A DNA stretch of 23,868 nt from Elusimicrobiota bacterium (GCA_012514595.1 JAAYZZ010000117.1:1-23868), one strand, 5' to 3'; positions 1 to 6,822 are shown, counted from the first letter of the stretch. Notes: generated by a model not told the origin, from the sequence alone. Translations and numbers: made by a program.

Positions 1-72
1 AATTGAATCAGGCGGCCCAGAACTAAGTCACGCTAGCGAGTGGATATTTTTATTTCTTTCATCCGGAATCCG

Positions 73-97
73 TGGTATATACCAGATGGATATACCA
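73..97 (+). promoter_or_regulatory. Putative operator of the toxin-antitoxin operon
   Basis: Two near-identical palindromes lie just upstream of the antitoxin SD: TGGTATATACCA at 73-84 (a perfect 12-bp palindrome) and TGGATATACCA at 87-97, with centres about 13 bp apart. Paired short palindromes next to the promoter are the usual binding sites for RHH antitoxins, which repress their own operon. The TATATA core at 76-81 could also be the -10 box, but no good -35 is visible. Seen: the palindromes. Inferred: autoregulation. Confidence 0.5.
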
Positions 98-110
98 TAA
101 GGAGGCCCCG

Positions 111-350
111 ATGAAAGTCCTGTCGCTCAAACTCAGGGATGATGTCTTCAAGGAAACTGAAGCCATGGTTAAGATGTTGAAATGTCCCCGGAACGCCTAT
201 ATCAATGACGCGTTGCGTTTTTATAACAAGGCCAATGACCGAAAGGCCCTGCGGGTGAAACTGCAACGGGCCTCCAGGGCCGTGGCCTCCTCCTCGATGG
301 AGTTCCTCGGGGAGATGGGAGAACTTTACGATGCCCCTCGAGATAAGTAA
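111..350 (+). CDS. Ribbon-helix-helix antitoxin of a MazEF/PemIK-type pair
   Basis: A 79-residue basic/amphipathic protein, likely the antitoxin that neutralises the toxin encoded immediately downstream and represses the operon. Residues 2-8 (KVLSLKL) look like the DNA-contacting beta strand of an RHH fold. They are followed by two predicted helices (about 9-22 and 26-40, including RNAYINDALRFYNKA). The C-terminal half would wrap the toxin. ATG 111 is chosen because a full SD (TAAGGAGG, 98-105) sits 5 nt upstream; the in-frame GTG at 72 would run through the palindromes and has no SD. The 3' end overlaps the toxin start by 20 bp, which suggests translational coupling. The family is assigned by pattern and context, not by a distinctive motif. 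Confidence 0.75.
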   Translation: MKVLSLKLRDDVFKETEAMVKMLKCPRNAYINDALRFYNKANDRKALRVKLQRASRAVASSSMEFLGEMGELYDAPRDK

Positions 351-681
351 GTTCTCCATCTTCATCGCGGACCTGGGAGAGACCCTGGGCACTGAACCGG
401 GGAAGATCCGTCCAGTCGTCGTTATTCAAACCGACCTCCTGAACGACGCCCATCCCAGCACCATCGTTTGTCCATTAACAACAAATATCCTTCCCAAAGG
501 GCAGCCCATCCGGGTAAGAGTATCCCCCTCAAGATCCAGTGGACTGCGTCAGGATTCAGAAGTCATGGTCGACCAGATCCGCACGATCGACAACAGGCGC
601 TTTTTAAGAAGGATCGGGCGTCTGACGCGGGGCCAGAAGGAGAGACTGGCCCGTGCCGTCCACCTTCTCGTTTGTGAATAA
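331..681 (+). CDS. MazF/PemK-family mRNA interferase toxin
   Basis: A 116-residue protein of normal MazF length. The family cleaves single-stranded mRNA at short specific sites and so arrests translation when the antitoxin is lost. Diagnostic segments are the GKIRPVVVIQTDLLN block (about residues 24-38, with the conserved Arg of the RPVVVI motif), the STIVCPLTTN strand (about 43-52, whose Thr corresponds to the catalytic Thr region), and the MVDQIRTIDNRRF block (about 78-90) typical of MazF. The usual N-terminal RGD-I/V-W start of the family is replaced by SKFSIFIADLG, so the N-terminus diverges. It overlaps the antitoxin gene by 20 bp. The cleavage site cannot be read from the sequence. Confidence 0.88.
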   Translation: MPLEISKFSIFIADLGETLGTEPGKIRPVVVIQTDLLNDAHPSTIVCPLTTNILPKGQPIRVRVSPSRSSGLRQDSEVMVDQIRTIDNRRFLRRIGRLTRGQKERLARAVHLLVCE

Positions 682-726
682 TAAGGAGGATCTACGCGTC
701 CCCTGCCAACAAATACCGTCCTAATA

Positions 727-1158
727 ATGGTCATTTTGATGCTTTGCGGATGTTCGGCCAACCGCCTGAACGATCCCCTGGCGTGGTACGCAGCCAGCAG
801 GATGACTCTTCAGGAAGTGTCGTTCAACCTCTCGGCGGGAACAAATAAGAGCGTCCTCATCATCCGGTCCCAGCCGGCCTCGACACAGGACGGCATCAAA
901 TATCATTATTTCATCATCGACGACAGGAAGATCACGGTCTCCAAGAACAGTCTGGCCGCGATCACCCTGGACGCGGGGAGGCACGCGGTCACAGGCGGGG
1001 TGAACATGTTCGGATTCCCGACAGGCGTTGTCCTGGAGATGGAGGAGGGGAAGGAATATTTCCTTCTCTTCCGGGGCCCCCTGGACATCATGACGAGCGG
1101 CCGCTTCTGGCAATTTGATCCGCAGAACCTCCCGGAGGAACTCAGACCTGTAAAATGA
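727..1158 (+). CDS. Small lipoprotein, DUF2846-like, unknown function
   Basis: A predicted exported lipoprotein. The first ATG gives 143 residues, but only eight precede the acylated Cys of the lipobox LCGC (Cys9) and no basic n-region is present. The frame is open upstream, and the strong SD AAGGAGG (683-689) lies 37 nt from this ATG. It sits correctly for an ACG codon at 694, which would give a textbook lipoprotein signal (Arg2, then hydrophobic TVLIMVILML, then LCGC). The true start may therefore be 694, through a rare ACG start or a mutated ATG. The mature part (LIIRSQPAS...YFIIDDRKI...AGRHAVTGG...EEGKEYFLLF) has the beta-rich look of DUF2846-type lipoproteins; that similarity is tentative. 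It starts right behind the toxin gene and ends before a hairpin terminator. Confidence 0.65.
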   Translation: MVILMLCGCSANRLNDPLAWYAASRMTLQEVSFNLSAGTNKSVLIIRSQPASTQDGIKYHYFIIDDRKITVSKNSLAAITLDAGRHAVTGGVNMFGFPTGVVLEMEEGKEYFLLFRGPLDIMTSGRFWQFDPQNLPEELRPVK

Positions 1159-1180
1159 TGGCGTTCGCCCGGAGAAAAGA

Positions 1181-1210
1181 AAAAGCCCCTCTCAAATCAG
1201 AGGGGCTTTT
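1181..1210. terminator. Bidirectional intrinsic terminator between lipoprotein gene and ilvN
   Basis: A perfect 12-bp stem (AAAAGCCCCTCT at 1181-1192 with AGAGGGGCTTTT at 1199-1210) has a 6-nt loop. The stem is A-rich on the left and T-rich on the right, so it can end transcription of the lipoprotein operon (+) and of ilvBN (-), which converge here. Confidence 0.9.
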
Positions 1211-1233
1211 CTGTGATCACAAAGATCCCCGGA

Positions 1234-1731
1234 TCAGGTCGTCTCGGGCCCCTTGGTCATCAGGAGTTTTCCGGTCCGCACCATCTCGACCAGCCCGTAC
1301 TTGTTGAGGACCGCTTCAAGGGCGTTCAGCTCCTCGGTGGCCCCCAGCTGGGCGATGATGAGATGCCCGCCGGTCTCATCCACAACCCTGGCATGATACT
1401 GCTTGAGATATTTCGCCACGATCGTGCGCGAGGCGCCCGAGGTCTTCACCTTGAAGAGCGACATCTCGCGGTCGACCGAGGTCGCGGTGTCGTGCTCGCT
1501 GGCGTGAATGACATCCACGAGCTTGTTCACCTGCTTGATGATCTGCTCAAGCGTTGTCGGGTCCCCCTTGGCCGTGATCGTCATGCGCGAGAATTTCGGA
1601 TTGTGGACAGGGGAGACCACAAGCGAATCGATGTTGTATCCCCGCCGGGCGAAGACGAGGGCCACCCGCACAAGGACGCCGGGTTTATTGGCCACCAAGA
1701 TACTGAGCGTATGCGTGTCGTTTGGTTTCAT
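1234..1731 (-). CDS. ilvN: Acetolactate synthase small (regulatory) subunit
   Basis: The regulatory subunit of acetohydroxyacid synthase; it binds the catalytic IlvB subunit and mediates valine feedback control in the isoleucine/valine/leucine pathway. An N-terminal ACT domain begins at HTLSILVANKPGVLVRVALVFA, followed by the conserved RRGYNIDSLVV segment. The C-terminal ACT-like domain follows (EMSLFKVKT...RVVDETGGHLIIAQLG). From ATG 1731 it is 165 residues, the usual IlvN/IlvH length. An in-frame GTG at 1764 would add 11 residues without homology, and the ATG has an AAAGGA SD upstream. It lies 78 bp downstream of ilvB on the same strand, separated by a heptamer-repeat array. Confidence 0.95.
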   Translation of the reverse strand: MKPNDTHTLSILVANKPGVLVRVALVFARRGYNIDSLVVSPVHNPKFSRMTITAKGDPTTLEQIIKQVNKLVDVIHASEHDTATSVDREMSLFKVKTSGASRTIVAKYLKQYHARVVDETGGHLIIAQLGATEELNALEAVLNKYGLVEMVRTGKLLMTKGPETT

Positions 1732-1776
1732 AAGGATCCTTTTGTAGGCACTTGCAACTGGCACTAAAAAACCTTC

Positions 1777-1804
1777 TAGTGGCTAGCGTCCGGTGTCTAG
1801 CGGC
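1777..1804 (-). repeat. Heptamer cassette R1 (4 x 7 bp) between ilvB and ilvN
   Basis: Four contiguous 7-bp units, read on the minus strand with consensus G[A/C]C[A/G]C[C/T][A/G]; individual units include GACACCG and GACGCTA. The array occupies most of the ilvB-ilvN gap. The left flank 1747-1767 holds weak G-CACT-like heptamers that could be a decayed partner arm. It is related to the GACRCNN arrays at 8030-8108, sharing GACACCG exactly. Confidence 0.7.
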
Positions 1805-1809
1805 TTATT

Positions 1810-3543
1810 TTATGTCGACCCTGTGGGCTTCTCCATCTTCTGCTTCGGCGCCTCGACGATCATATGGTAGGCGCTTTTTCCCGCCGGGATCATGGGGAAC
1901 ACGTTTCCCTCCTTGATGACCTCGGCATGGATCACCGCCGGGCCCTTGTGGGCCATTGCGGCCCTGAGGACCTTCGCACAATCCTTGACCTTGTCGATAT
2001 GGAAGCCCCTGATCCCGTAAGACTCGGCGAGCTTCACGAAATCGGGATTTCCCTTCAGGTCCACGCCCGAGAGGCGGTTGTCGAAAAAGAGCTCCTGCCA
2101 CTGGCGCACCATCCCGAGATACTTATTGTCGATAACAATGACCTTGAGGGGCAGTTTGTGGATCGCCGCGGTGGCCAGCTCCGAGAGCGTCATCTGGAAA
2201 CCCCCGTCGCCCACGATCGCCACCACAAGATCCCCCGGGCGGCCGAACTGGGCGCCGATCGCGGCCGGAAAACCGTATCCCATGGTCCCGGCACCCCCGG
2301 AGGAGAGCCAGTCGCGGGCATGGTCGGTCTTGTAGAACTGCGCCGCCCACATCTGATGCTGTCCCACATCGGTCGTCACGACCGCCTTTCCTTCCGTCAC
2401 GCGGTAGAGATCATCGATGACCCGCTGGGCGGTCAGGCCCTCTTTGTCAGAGTAGTGGAGGGGGAGGTCCTTCTTGTAATAATCCACCTCCTGGATCCAC
2501 TCCTTGGTATTGAGCGGCCCCACGTGTTTGAGAAGCTCCTCGATGACAAGACGCGCATCGCCCACGATCGAGAGATCAGGCATCACGATCTTGTTGATCT
2601 CCGCCGGATCCATGTCGATGTGGATCTTTTTGGCGCCGATACAGAACTCATCGTTGTTCCCGTTGATGCGGTCATCCCAGCGTGACCCGACGGAACAGAT
2701 GAGATCGCAAGCCGTGAGCGCCTTGTTGGCATAGGCGGTCCCGTGCATCCCCAGCATGCCCAGGCACAAAGGATGGGTCTCCGGGAACGCGCCTTTGCCC
2801 AGGAGGGTCACCACGACGGGACAGCGCATCTTCTCGGCGAGCTTCCTGATCGCCTTGTCCGCGCCCGAGATGACGGCCCCGTGCCCCACAAGAAGCAAAG
2901 GCTTCTTCGAGGCCTTAAACAACCTTGCCAACTCCCTGATAGAGGAGACGTCCCCTTTTGAAGGCACCTTGTAGCCGGGAAGGTCCATCTCCTGGTCCAA
3001 GGATCCTGTAAAAAGATCGGCCGTCTTGTCCTTGGGAAGATCAATCAGCACGGGTCCCGGGCGTCCCGTGGAGGCAATATGAAAGGCCTCTTTGATGATC
3101 CGGGGGATGGCGTTGGTGTCCTTCACCAGATAACTGTGCTTCACCACGGGAAGCGTGATCCCCACGATGTCGGATTCCTGAAAGGCGTCCTTGCCCAAAA
3201 GAGGGGAGATGGTCTGGCCTGTGAACACCACCATGGGCACGGAATCCATCATGGCGGTCATGATGCCTGTGACCGCATTGGTGGCGCCCGGGCCTGATGT
3301 CACAAGGGCCACACCGACCTTTCCGGTCGCACGCGCATAGCCGTCGGCCATGTGGGTCGCGCCCTGCTCGTGACGGGTCAGGATCATCTTGATCTTCTTG
3401 GACTCGTAGAGCGCATCAAAAATGGGAATGACAGCTCCCCCCGGAAGGCCGAACATGTATTCCACGCCGTGCGCCTCGAGACATTTCACGAGCGCCTCGG
3501 CTCCGGTCATGCGGGGAGGGGTCTTGGATCTCTTTTTTGACAT
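1810..3543 (-). CDS. ilvB: Acetolactate synthase large (catalytic) subunit
   Basis: A ThDP-dependent enzyme making acetolactate or acetohydroxybutyrate, the first common step of branched-chain amino acid synthesis. It is 577 residues, full length. The N-terminal ThDP-binding pyrimidine domain contains FGLPGGAVIP (31-40) and the catalytic Glu59 in RHEQGATHMADGYARATG. The central FAD/transhydrogenase domain spans about 195-340. The C-terminal ThDP diphosphate motif runs GDGGF (445-449) to N473, followed by VRQWQ (479-483) of the herbicide-site loop. The ATG at 3543 has AGAGG 5 nt upstream. A perfect terminator hairpin lies only about 20 bp upstream, so expression needs read-through from the ferredoxin promoter or a promoter I could not see. 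IlvN follows downstream. Confidence 0.97.
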   Translation of the reverse strand: MSKKRSKTPPRMTGAEALVKCLEAHGVEYMFGLPGGAVIPIFDALYESKKIKMILTRHEQGATHMADGYARATGKVGVALVTSGPGATNAVTGIMTAMMDSVPMVVFTGQTISPLLGKDAFQESDIVGITLPVVKHSYLVKDTNAIPRIIKEAFHIASTGRPGPVLIDLPKDKTADLFTGSLDQEMDLPGYKVPSKGDVSSIRELARLFKASKKPLLLVGHGAVISGADKAIRKLAEKMRCPVVVTLLGKGAFPETHPLCLGMLGMHGTAYANKALTACDLICSVGSRWDDRINGNNDEFCIGAKKIHIDMDPAEINKIVMPDLSIVGDARLVIEELLKHVGPLNTKEWIQEVDYYKKDLPLHYSDKEGLTAQRVIDDLYRVTEGKAVVTTDVGQHQMWAAQFYKTDHARDWLSSGGAGTMGYGFPAAIGAQFGRPGDLVVAIVGDGGFQMTLSELATAAIHKLPLKVIVIDNKYLGMVRQWQELFFDNRLSGVDLKGNPDFVKLAESYGIRGFHIDKVKDCAKVLRAAMAHKGPAVIHAEVIKEGNVFPMIPAGKSAYHMIVEAPKQKMEKPTGST

Positions 3544-3560
3544 AACAACCTCTTTTCAAT

Positions 3561-3593
3561 AAAAAAGGCGCTGAAAAAACTTTCAGCGCCTTT
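3561..3593 (-). terminator. Intrinsic terminator/possible attenuator between ferredoxin gene and ilvB
   Basis: A perfect 13-bp stem (AAAGGCGCTGAAA 3564-3576 with TTTCAGCGCCTTT 3581-3593) and 4-nt loop is followed, on the minus strand, by a run of T (the As at 3561-3566). It lies in the 70-bp gap between the ferredoxin stop and the ilvB start and leaves almost no room for a separate ilvB promoter, which suggests partial read-through or regulated termination. Confidence 0.88.
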
Positions 3594-3613
3594 CTTCTTT
3601 CGATCTCAACCGC

Positions 3614-3889
3614 TTATTTCTTCAGCGGCTCCTTTTTCGTGTTGATCATCGGAAGATTCGGCGCCTTTTCCTTATTAAGCGCTACGTACTGCGCCCACTG
3701 GGCCGGTACGTCGCCTTCAGGATAAATGGCCTGTACAGGGCACTCGGATGCACACGCCCCGCAGTCGATGCAGACCTCGGGATCGATCACCAGACGGTCC
3801 TTATCCTCACGGAACGCCTCCACGGGGCAGACCACGCAGCAGTTAGTGTTCCGGCAATTCACGCAGGGTTCGCAAACGACATGGGCCAT
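3614..3889 (-). CDS. Seven/eight-iron dicluster ferredoxin (FdxA-like)
   Basis: A 91-residue cytoplasmic electron carrier with two Fe-S motifs: C9-x2-C12-x4-C17-x3-C21-P, spaced as in Azotobacter FdI-type seven-iron ferredoxins, and C40-x2-C43-x2-C46-x3-C50-P for a [4Fe-4S] cluster. An extra Cys at 6 and adjacent Cys18 are present. The ~35-residue C-terminal tail (AQWAQYVALNKEKAP...) matches the FdxA/YfhL-like layout. The start is backed by AGGAGGT 5 nt upstream and by a near-consensus promoter at 3925-3953. It is followed by a terminator, then ilvB. It may supply low-potential electrons generally; nothing ties it specifically to ilvB. Confidence 0.93.
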   Translation of the reverse strand: MAHVVCEPCVNCRNTNCCVVCPVEAFREDKDRLVIDPEVCIDCGACASECPVQAIYPEGDVPAQWAQYVALNKEKAPNLPMINTKKEPLKK

Positions 3890-3924
3890 GAGTAACCTCC
3901 TGATAAAAAATTTAACGTGGCTGA

Positions 3925-3953
3925 AATATACCAGACGACGGAGATATTGTCAA
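3925..3953 (-). promoter_or_regulatory. Sigma70 promoter for the ferredoxin gene
   Basis: On the minus strand there is a perfect -35 TTGACA (3953-3948), a 17-bp spacer and a -10 TATATT (3930-3925) preceded by TGG, giving an extended -10. The predicted start of transcription is about 30 bp before the ferredoxin ATG. Confidence 0.88.
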
Positions 3954-3977
3954 AAGATAATCGGTGAAAAAGGGGAT

Positions 3978-4006
3978 TTGTCACTTTTCCGACCTTTTTC
4001 TATCCT
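3978..4006 (+). promoter_or_regulatory. Possible sigma70 promoter upstream of the ECF sigma gene
   Basis: TTGTCA (3978-3983), a 17-bp spacer and TATCCT (4001-4006). This is a moderate match to the -35/-10 consensus and would give a leader of about 120 nt. It could provide basal expression next to the ECF-type promoter at 4032-4060. Confidence 0.4.
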
Positions 4007-4031
4007 TCCCTCATCTGAATGCTAAAATTCT

Positions 4032-4060
4032 TGTAACTTTCCGGCCCCCTGTGCGTTTAA
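4032..4060 (+). promoter_or_regulatory. Possible ECF-type autoregulated promoter
   Basis: TGTAACTTT (4032-4040) resembles the AAC-containing -35 elements recognised by ECF sigma factors. A GTTTAA (4055-4060) lies about 15 bp further on. ECF sigma genes commonly drive their own operon, and this sits 70 bp before the sigma ATG. Seen: the AACTT box and spacing. Inferred: use by this sigma factor. Confidence 0.45.
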
Positions 4061-4090
4061 AGGATAGGAGAGAGGGGGCCTTGGAACAAC

Positions 4091-4117
4091 CCTCCATCAC
4101 CCCCGGGGTGAAGGAGG
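4091..4117. repeat. 27-bp dispersed near-palindrome, copy 1 (sigma gene leader)
   Basis: Left arm CCTCCATCACCCC (4091-4103), one central base, right arm GGGGTGAAGGAGG (4105-4117), with a single A/A mismatch. The whole 27-bp sequence is the exact reverse complement of 12607-12633. Here it has no T-tract, so it is not a simple terminator. Its right arm contains AAGGAGG, a sequence identical to a consensus SD, 13 nt upstream of the sigma ATG; folding would bury it. Confidence 0.9.
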
Positions 4118-4130
4118 CCAAGGGAGGGAC

Positions 4131-4709
4131 ATGGAGCGAACGGATGAGGAGCTGATACGGGAGTATCTGGCGGGCGACGGAGCGGCCTACACCGCGCTCT
4201 TTCACCGCCACAAGGGAAGGATCTTCAACTTTGCCCTGCGGATGCTAGCCAACAGGGCGGAGGCGGAAGATGTGACCCAGGAGACCTTCATCCGGCTCTT
4301 TGAAAAGCGCTACCAGGAGACGCAACAGGCCAAACTCTCGACCTGGCTCTTCACGGTGGCCCGCAATGCCAGTCTCACACGCCTCAGGTCAAGGAAACTG
4401 CTTCAGCCCCTGTGGTTCAAGAGGAGCGTCACAGGTGAGCTTGAGGAATGGGACATTCCCGACACGGCTGATCCCCCCAGCGGTGTTCTTCAACAGAAGG
4501 AATTGACCCGGCGGATCAGACAGGCGATCGCGGCGCTGCCCGAAGACCAGCGCGAGGCCTTGATCCTTCGCGAATACGAAAAGAAGGATTACGCCGAGAT
4601 CGCCCAGATCCTGGGATGCGCGCTTTCAAAGGTGAAGATCGATATTTTCCGCGGACGGGAGGCGCTGCGCGCGAACCTGACCGCGTTCCTGAAGGAGGAT
4701 AGGCCATGA
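4131..4709 (+). CDS. ECF-family RNA polymerase sigma factor
   Basis: A 192-residue extracytoplasmic-function sigma factor directing RNA polymerase to stress or envelope promoters. Region 2 covers about residues 18-90, with the typical AEDVTQETFIRLFEKR (45-60) and WLFTVARNASL (72-82). A variable linker follows (90-125). Region 4 covers about 126-182 (AALPEDQREALILREYE...YAEIAQILGCALSKVKIDIFRGREALR), an HTH that reads the -35. The start ATG follows GGGAGG at only 3 nt, a short spacing; AAGGAGG inside the upstream palindrome is the other SD candidate. Its stop overlaps the next ATG (ATGA, 4706-4709), so it is translationally coupled to a membrane protein with an anti-sigma-like N-terminus, its likely regulator. 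Confidence 0.95.
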   Translation: MERTDEELIREYLAGDGAAYTALFHRHKGRIFNFALRMLANRAEAEDVTQETFIRLFEKRYQETQQAKLSTWLFTVARNASLTRLRSRKLLQPLWFKRSVTGELEEWDIPDTADPPSGVLQQKELTRRIRQAIAALPEDQREALILREYEKKDYAEIAQILGCALSKVKIDIFRGREALRANLTAFLKEDRP

Positions 4710-6820
4710 CGACCGAGAACTGGAAAATGCTCATCTCGGCCTTCGCGGACGGGGAGACGACCCCCGAGGAGACCGCCCAGGTGGAGCGCCTTCTTCAAGA
4801 ACGGCCCGAGTGCCGGAAATATCTGTCCGAACTTCGCTCCGTGTCCGATGCCCTTGGAAATGTTCCCGAGGAACCCCTCTCTCCGGATTGTGAGTCTGAT
4901 ATCCTCAACCGCACTCAAACCGGAGGTCGGCATATGAAGCCCAATCAATGGAAGATCGCGGCCGGAGCCCTTGCGACGATCGTCGTGGTGGTCCTGGCCT
5001 ACAACAATTATGTGAACATCGGATTGCCCGGGCCTGTGGCCCAGCCGCAGATCGTCGTCACCCCTCCGACGGGAGGAAATCAAACGCCTGCCGTAGCCCA
5101 GCCATCGACCCCCACAGTGGTGCCGGCTGCTCAAGAGAAGGGGATCGAGAGGAAGGCAGAAGCCGTTCTTTCTGGCCACATTGTCCGGGGGGTTCAGGAC
5201 AGACTGAGATCTGCCGCGGATTCCGTTGGGGTGCAATATGAGCCTTACTACATGAACTCGAGCTCCGGCGCCCTTGTTTCGGCGTCGACGAAGTCCGGTT
5301 ACTACGACGCCTCGGCATCCCGCCAGGCCTTTCGTTCCGCCGAAATCATCATTCCGCCTTCGGGTTATTACCAGACCGCTGAAGGCAACACAGAGGAATA
5401 CGCGGGGATCCGGGACAATGCCTTCAAGATGGTCCTGGATGAGGCTCTGTCCACCTTCTCTATTGATGTGGACACGGCATCCTACTCGAACTTAAGGCGG
5501 TTCCTGACGAACAACCAGATGCCGCCCAAAGACGCGGTGCGGATCGAGGAGATGATCAATTACTTCTCCTACGATTATCCGAAGCCCGAGACGGGTGAGC
5601 CCTTCTCGGTCACGACCAACATGGCCGTCTGCCCCTGGAATACGGGGCATCAGCTCCTCATGGTGGGCTTGAAAGGGAAGACGCCCGAGGCCACGAACCT
5701 TCCGCCGAGCAATCTGGTCTTCCTGATCGATTCTTCGGGGTCCATGAATACATCCGACAAACTGCCCCTCTTGAGGGAAGGCTTCAAGATGATGGTGCGC
5801 CAGCTTCGTCCCGAGGACAAGGTCTCGATCGTGGTCTACGCCGGAAGCGCGGGCAAGGTCCTGGAGCCGACCTCGGGTGCCGAGAAGGATAAGATCATCG
5901 CAGCGCTGGATGCCCTGAACGCGGGCGGATCCACGGCGGGCGGTGCGGGTATCCAGCTCGCGTATCAGACCGCCAAGGAGGCCTTTATTGAGGGCGGCAA
6001 CAACCGCGTGATCCTGGCCACCGACGGGGACTTTAACGTTGGGGTCTCGAGCACCTCCGAACTGGAGCGCATCATTGAGGAAAAGCGCCAGGACGGCATC
6101 TTCCTGACGGTTCTCGGCTTTGGCCAGGGGAACCTGAAGGACGGCCGCATGGAATCCATCGCGGACAAAGGCAATGGGAACTACTACTACATCGACGGGA
6201 TCAAGGAGGCCAGGAAGGTCCTGGTGACGGAGCTTGGCTCGACGCTCTTCACGATCGCAAAGGATGTGAAGATCCAGATCGAGTTCAATCCTGGTGCGGT
6301 CAAGGCCTACCGCCTCATCGGCTACGAGAACCGGATGCTGGCCAAGGAGGACTTCAACGACGACAAGAAAGACGCCGGCGAGATCGGGGCGGGCCACACC
6401 GTGACCGCGCTCTACGAGATCGTTCCCGCGGATTCCGAGGAGACCTTTGGCAGCGTCGATGCCCTCAAGTACCAGAAGCCCGCGGCCGCGGTCGTTGAGA
6501 GCGATGAGATCCTGGCCGTGAAACTCCGCTACAAGGAGCCGAACGAGGATACGAGCAAGCTGATCGAGAAGGTGGTCAGAAAGACCGAGATCAAGGACGT
6601 GCCCACAGGAGATTTCGCCTGGGCTGCCTCTATCGCGGAGTTCGGGATGCTCTTGCGGGATTCCGAACACAAGGGGCAGTCGTCCTACGAGGATGTGCTC
6701 AAGCGCGCGAAGGCGAATGTGGGAGAGGACAAGTTCGGGTTCCGGGAGGAGTTCGTGACGCTCGTCGAGACCGCCCAGGGCATTGCGCCGGCAGGCAACG
6801 GGCAGATCAACTTCAAATAA
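4706..6820 (+). CDS. Fused anti-sigma-like / von Willebrand factor A (YfbK-type) membrane protein
   Basis: A 704-residue protein coupled to the ECF sigma gene. Residues 1-75 look like an anti-sigma N-terminus (LISAFADGETTPEE...RPECRKYLSELRSV), but the zinc motif HxxxCxxC is degenerate: only Cys36 is kept. One membrane helix (about 83-100) is followed by a Pro/Thr-rich linker. The YfbK-type domain begins at NAFKMVLDEALSTFSIDVDTASYSNLRR (238-265). The vWA domain (about 336-515) has an intact MIDAS: DSSGS (342-346), T410 and D440 in ATDGD. A YfbK C-terminal domain follows to 690. Topology suggests a cytoplasmic anti-sigma part and a periplasmic metal-binding adhesion domain, i.e. a sensor passing a surface signal to the sigma factor. 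An internal SD/ATG at residue 77 could yield the vWA part alone. It ends at a heptamer array directly after the stop. Confidence 0.9.
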   Translation: MTTENWKMLISAFADGETTPEETAQVERLLQERPECRKYLSELRSVSDALGNVPEEPLSPDCESDILNRTQTGGRHMKPNQWKIAAGALATIVVVVLAYNNYVNIGLPGPVAQPQIVVTPPTGGNQTPAVAQPSTPTVVPAAQEKGIERKAEAVLSGHIVRGVQDRLRSAADSVGVQYEPYYMNSSSGALVSASTKSGYYDASASRQAFRSAEIIIPPSGYYQTAEGNTEEYAGIRDNAFKMVLDEALSTFSIDVDTASYSNLRRFLTNNQMPPKDAVRIEEMINYFSYDYPKPETGEPFSVTTNMAVCPWNTGHQLLMVGLKGKTPEATNLPPSNLVFLIDSSGSMNTSDKLPLLREGFKMMVRQLRPEDKVSIVVYAGSAGKVLEPTSGAEKDKIIAALDALNAGGSTAGGAGIQLAYQTAKEAFIEGGNNRVILATDGDFNVGVSSTSELERIIEEKRQDGIFLTVLGFGQGNLKDGRMESIADKGNGNYYYIDGIKEARKVLVTELGSTLFTIAKDVKIQIEFNPGAVKAYRLIGYENRMLAKEDFNDDKKDAGEIGAGHTVTALYEIVPADSEETFGSVDALKYQKPAAAVVESDEILAVKLRYKEPNEDTSKLIEKVVRKTEIKDVPTGDFAWAASIAEFGMLLRDSEHKGQSSYEDVLKRAKANVGEDKFGFREEFVTLVETAQGIAPAGNGQINFK
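4922..4936 (+). promoter_or_regulatory. Internal ribosome binding site and in-frame ATG within the anti-sigma/vWA gene
   Basis: GGAGG (4922-4926), 7 nt, then ATG (4934-4936), in frame at Met77, just before the transmembrane helix. The spacing is ideal. It would split the anti-sigma-like module from the TM-vWA module, as if two genes had fused or both forms are made. Confidence 0.5.
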
Positions 6821-6822
6821 GG

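Noticed and set aside
24..44. Possible ninth heptamer array near the window start
   Set aside because: Only CGCTAGCG and neighbouring bases resemble R1; no clear four-unit periodicity.
1864..2685. 273-codon plus-strand open frame inside ilvB
   Set aside because: Antisense to a conserved catalytic subunit, rich in Arg/His/Asp as expected for a shadow frame.
4114..4134. GACATGG-like unit over the sigma start codon
   Set aside because: A single match to the heptamer consensus; preceding units do not fit.
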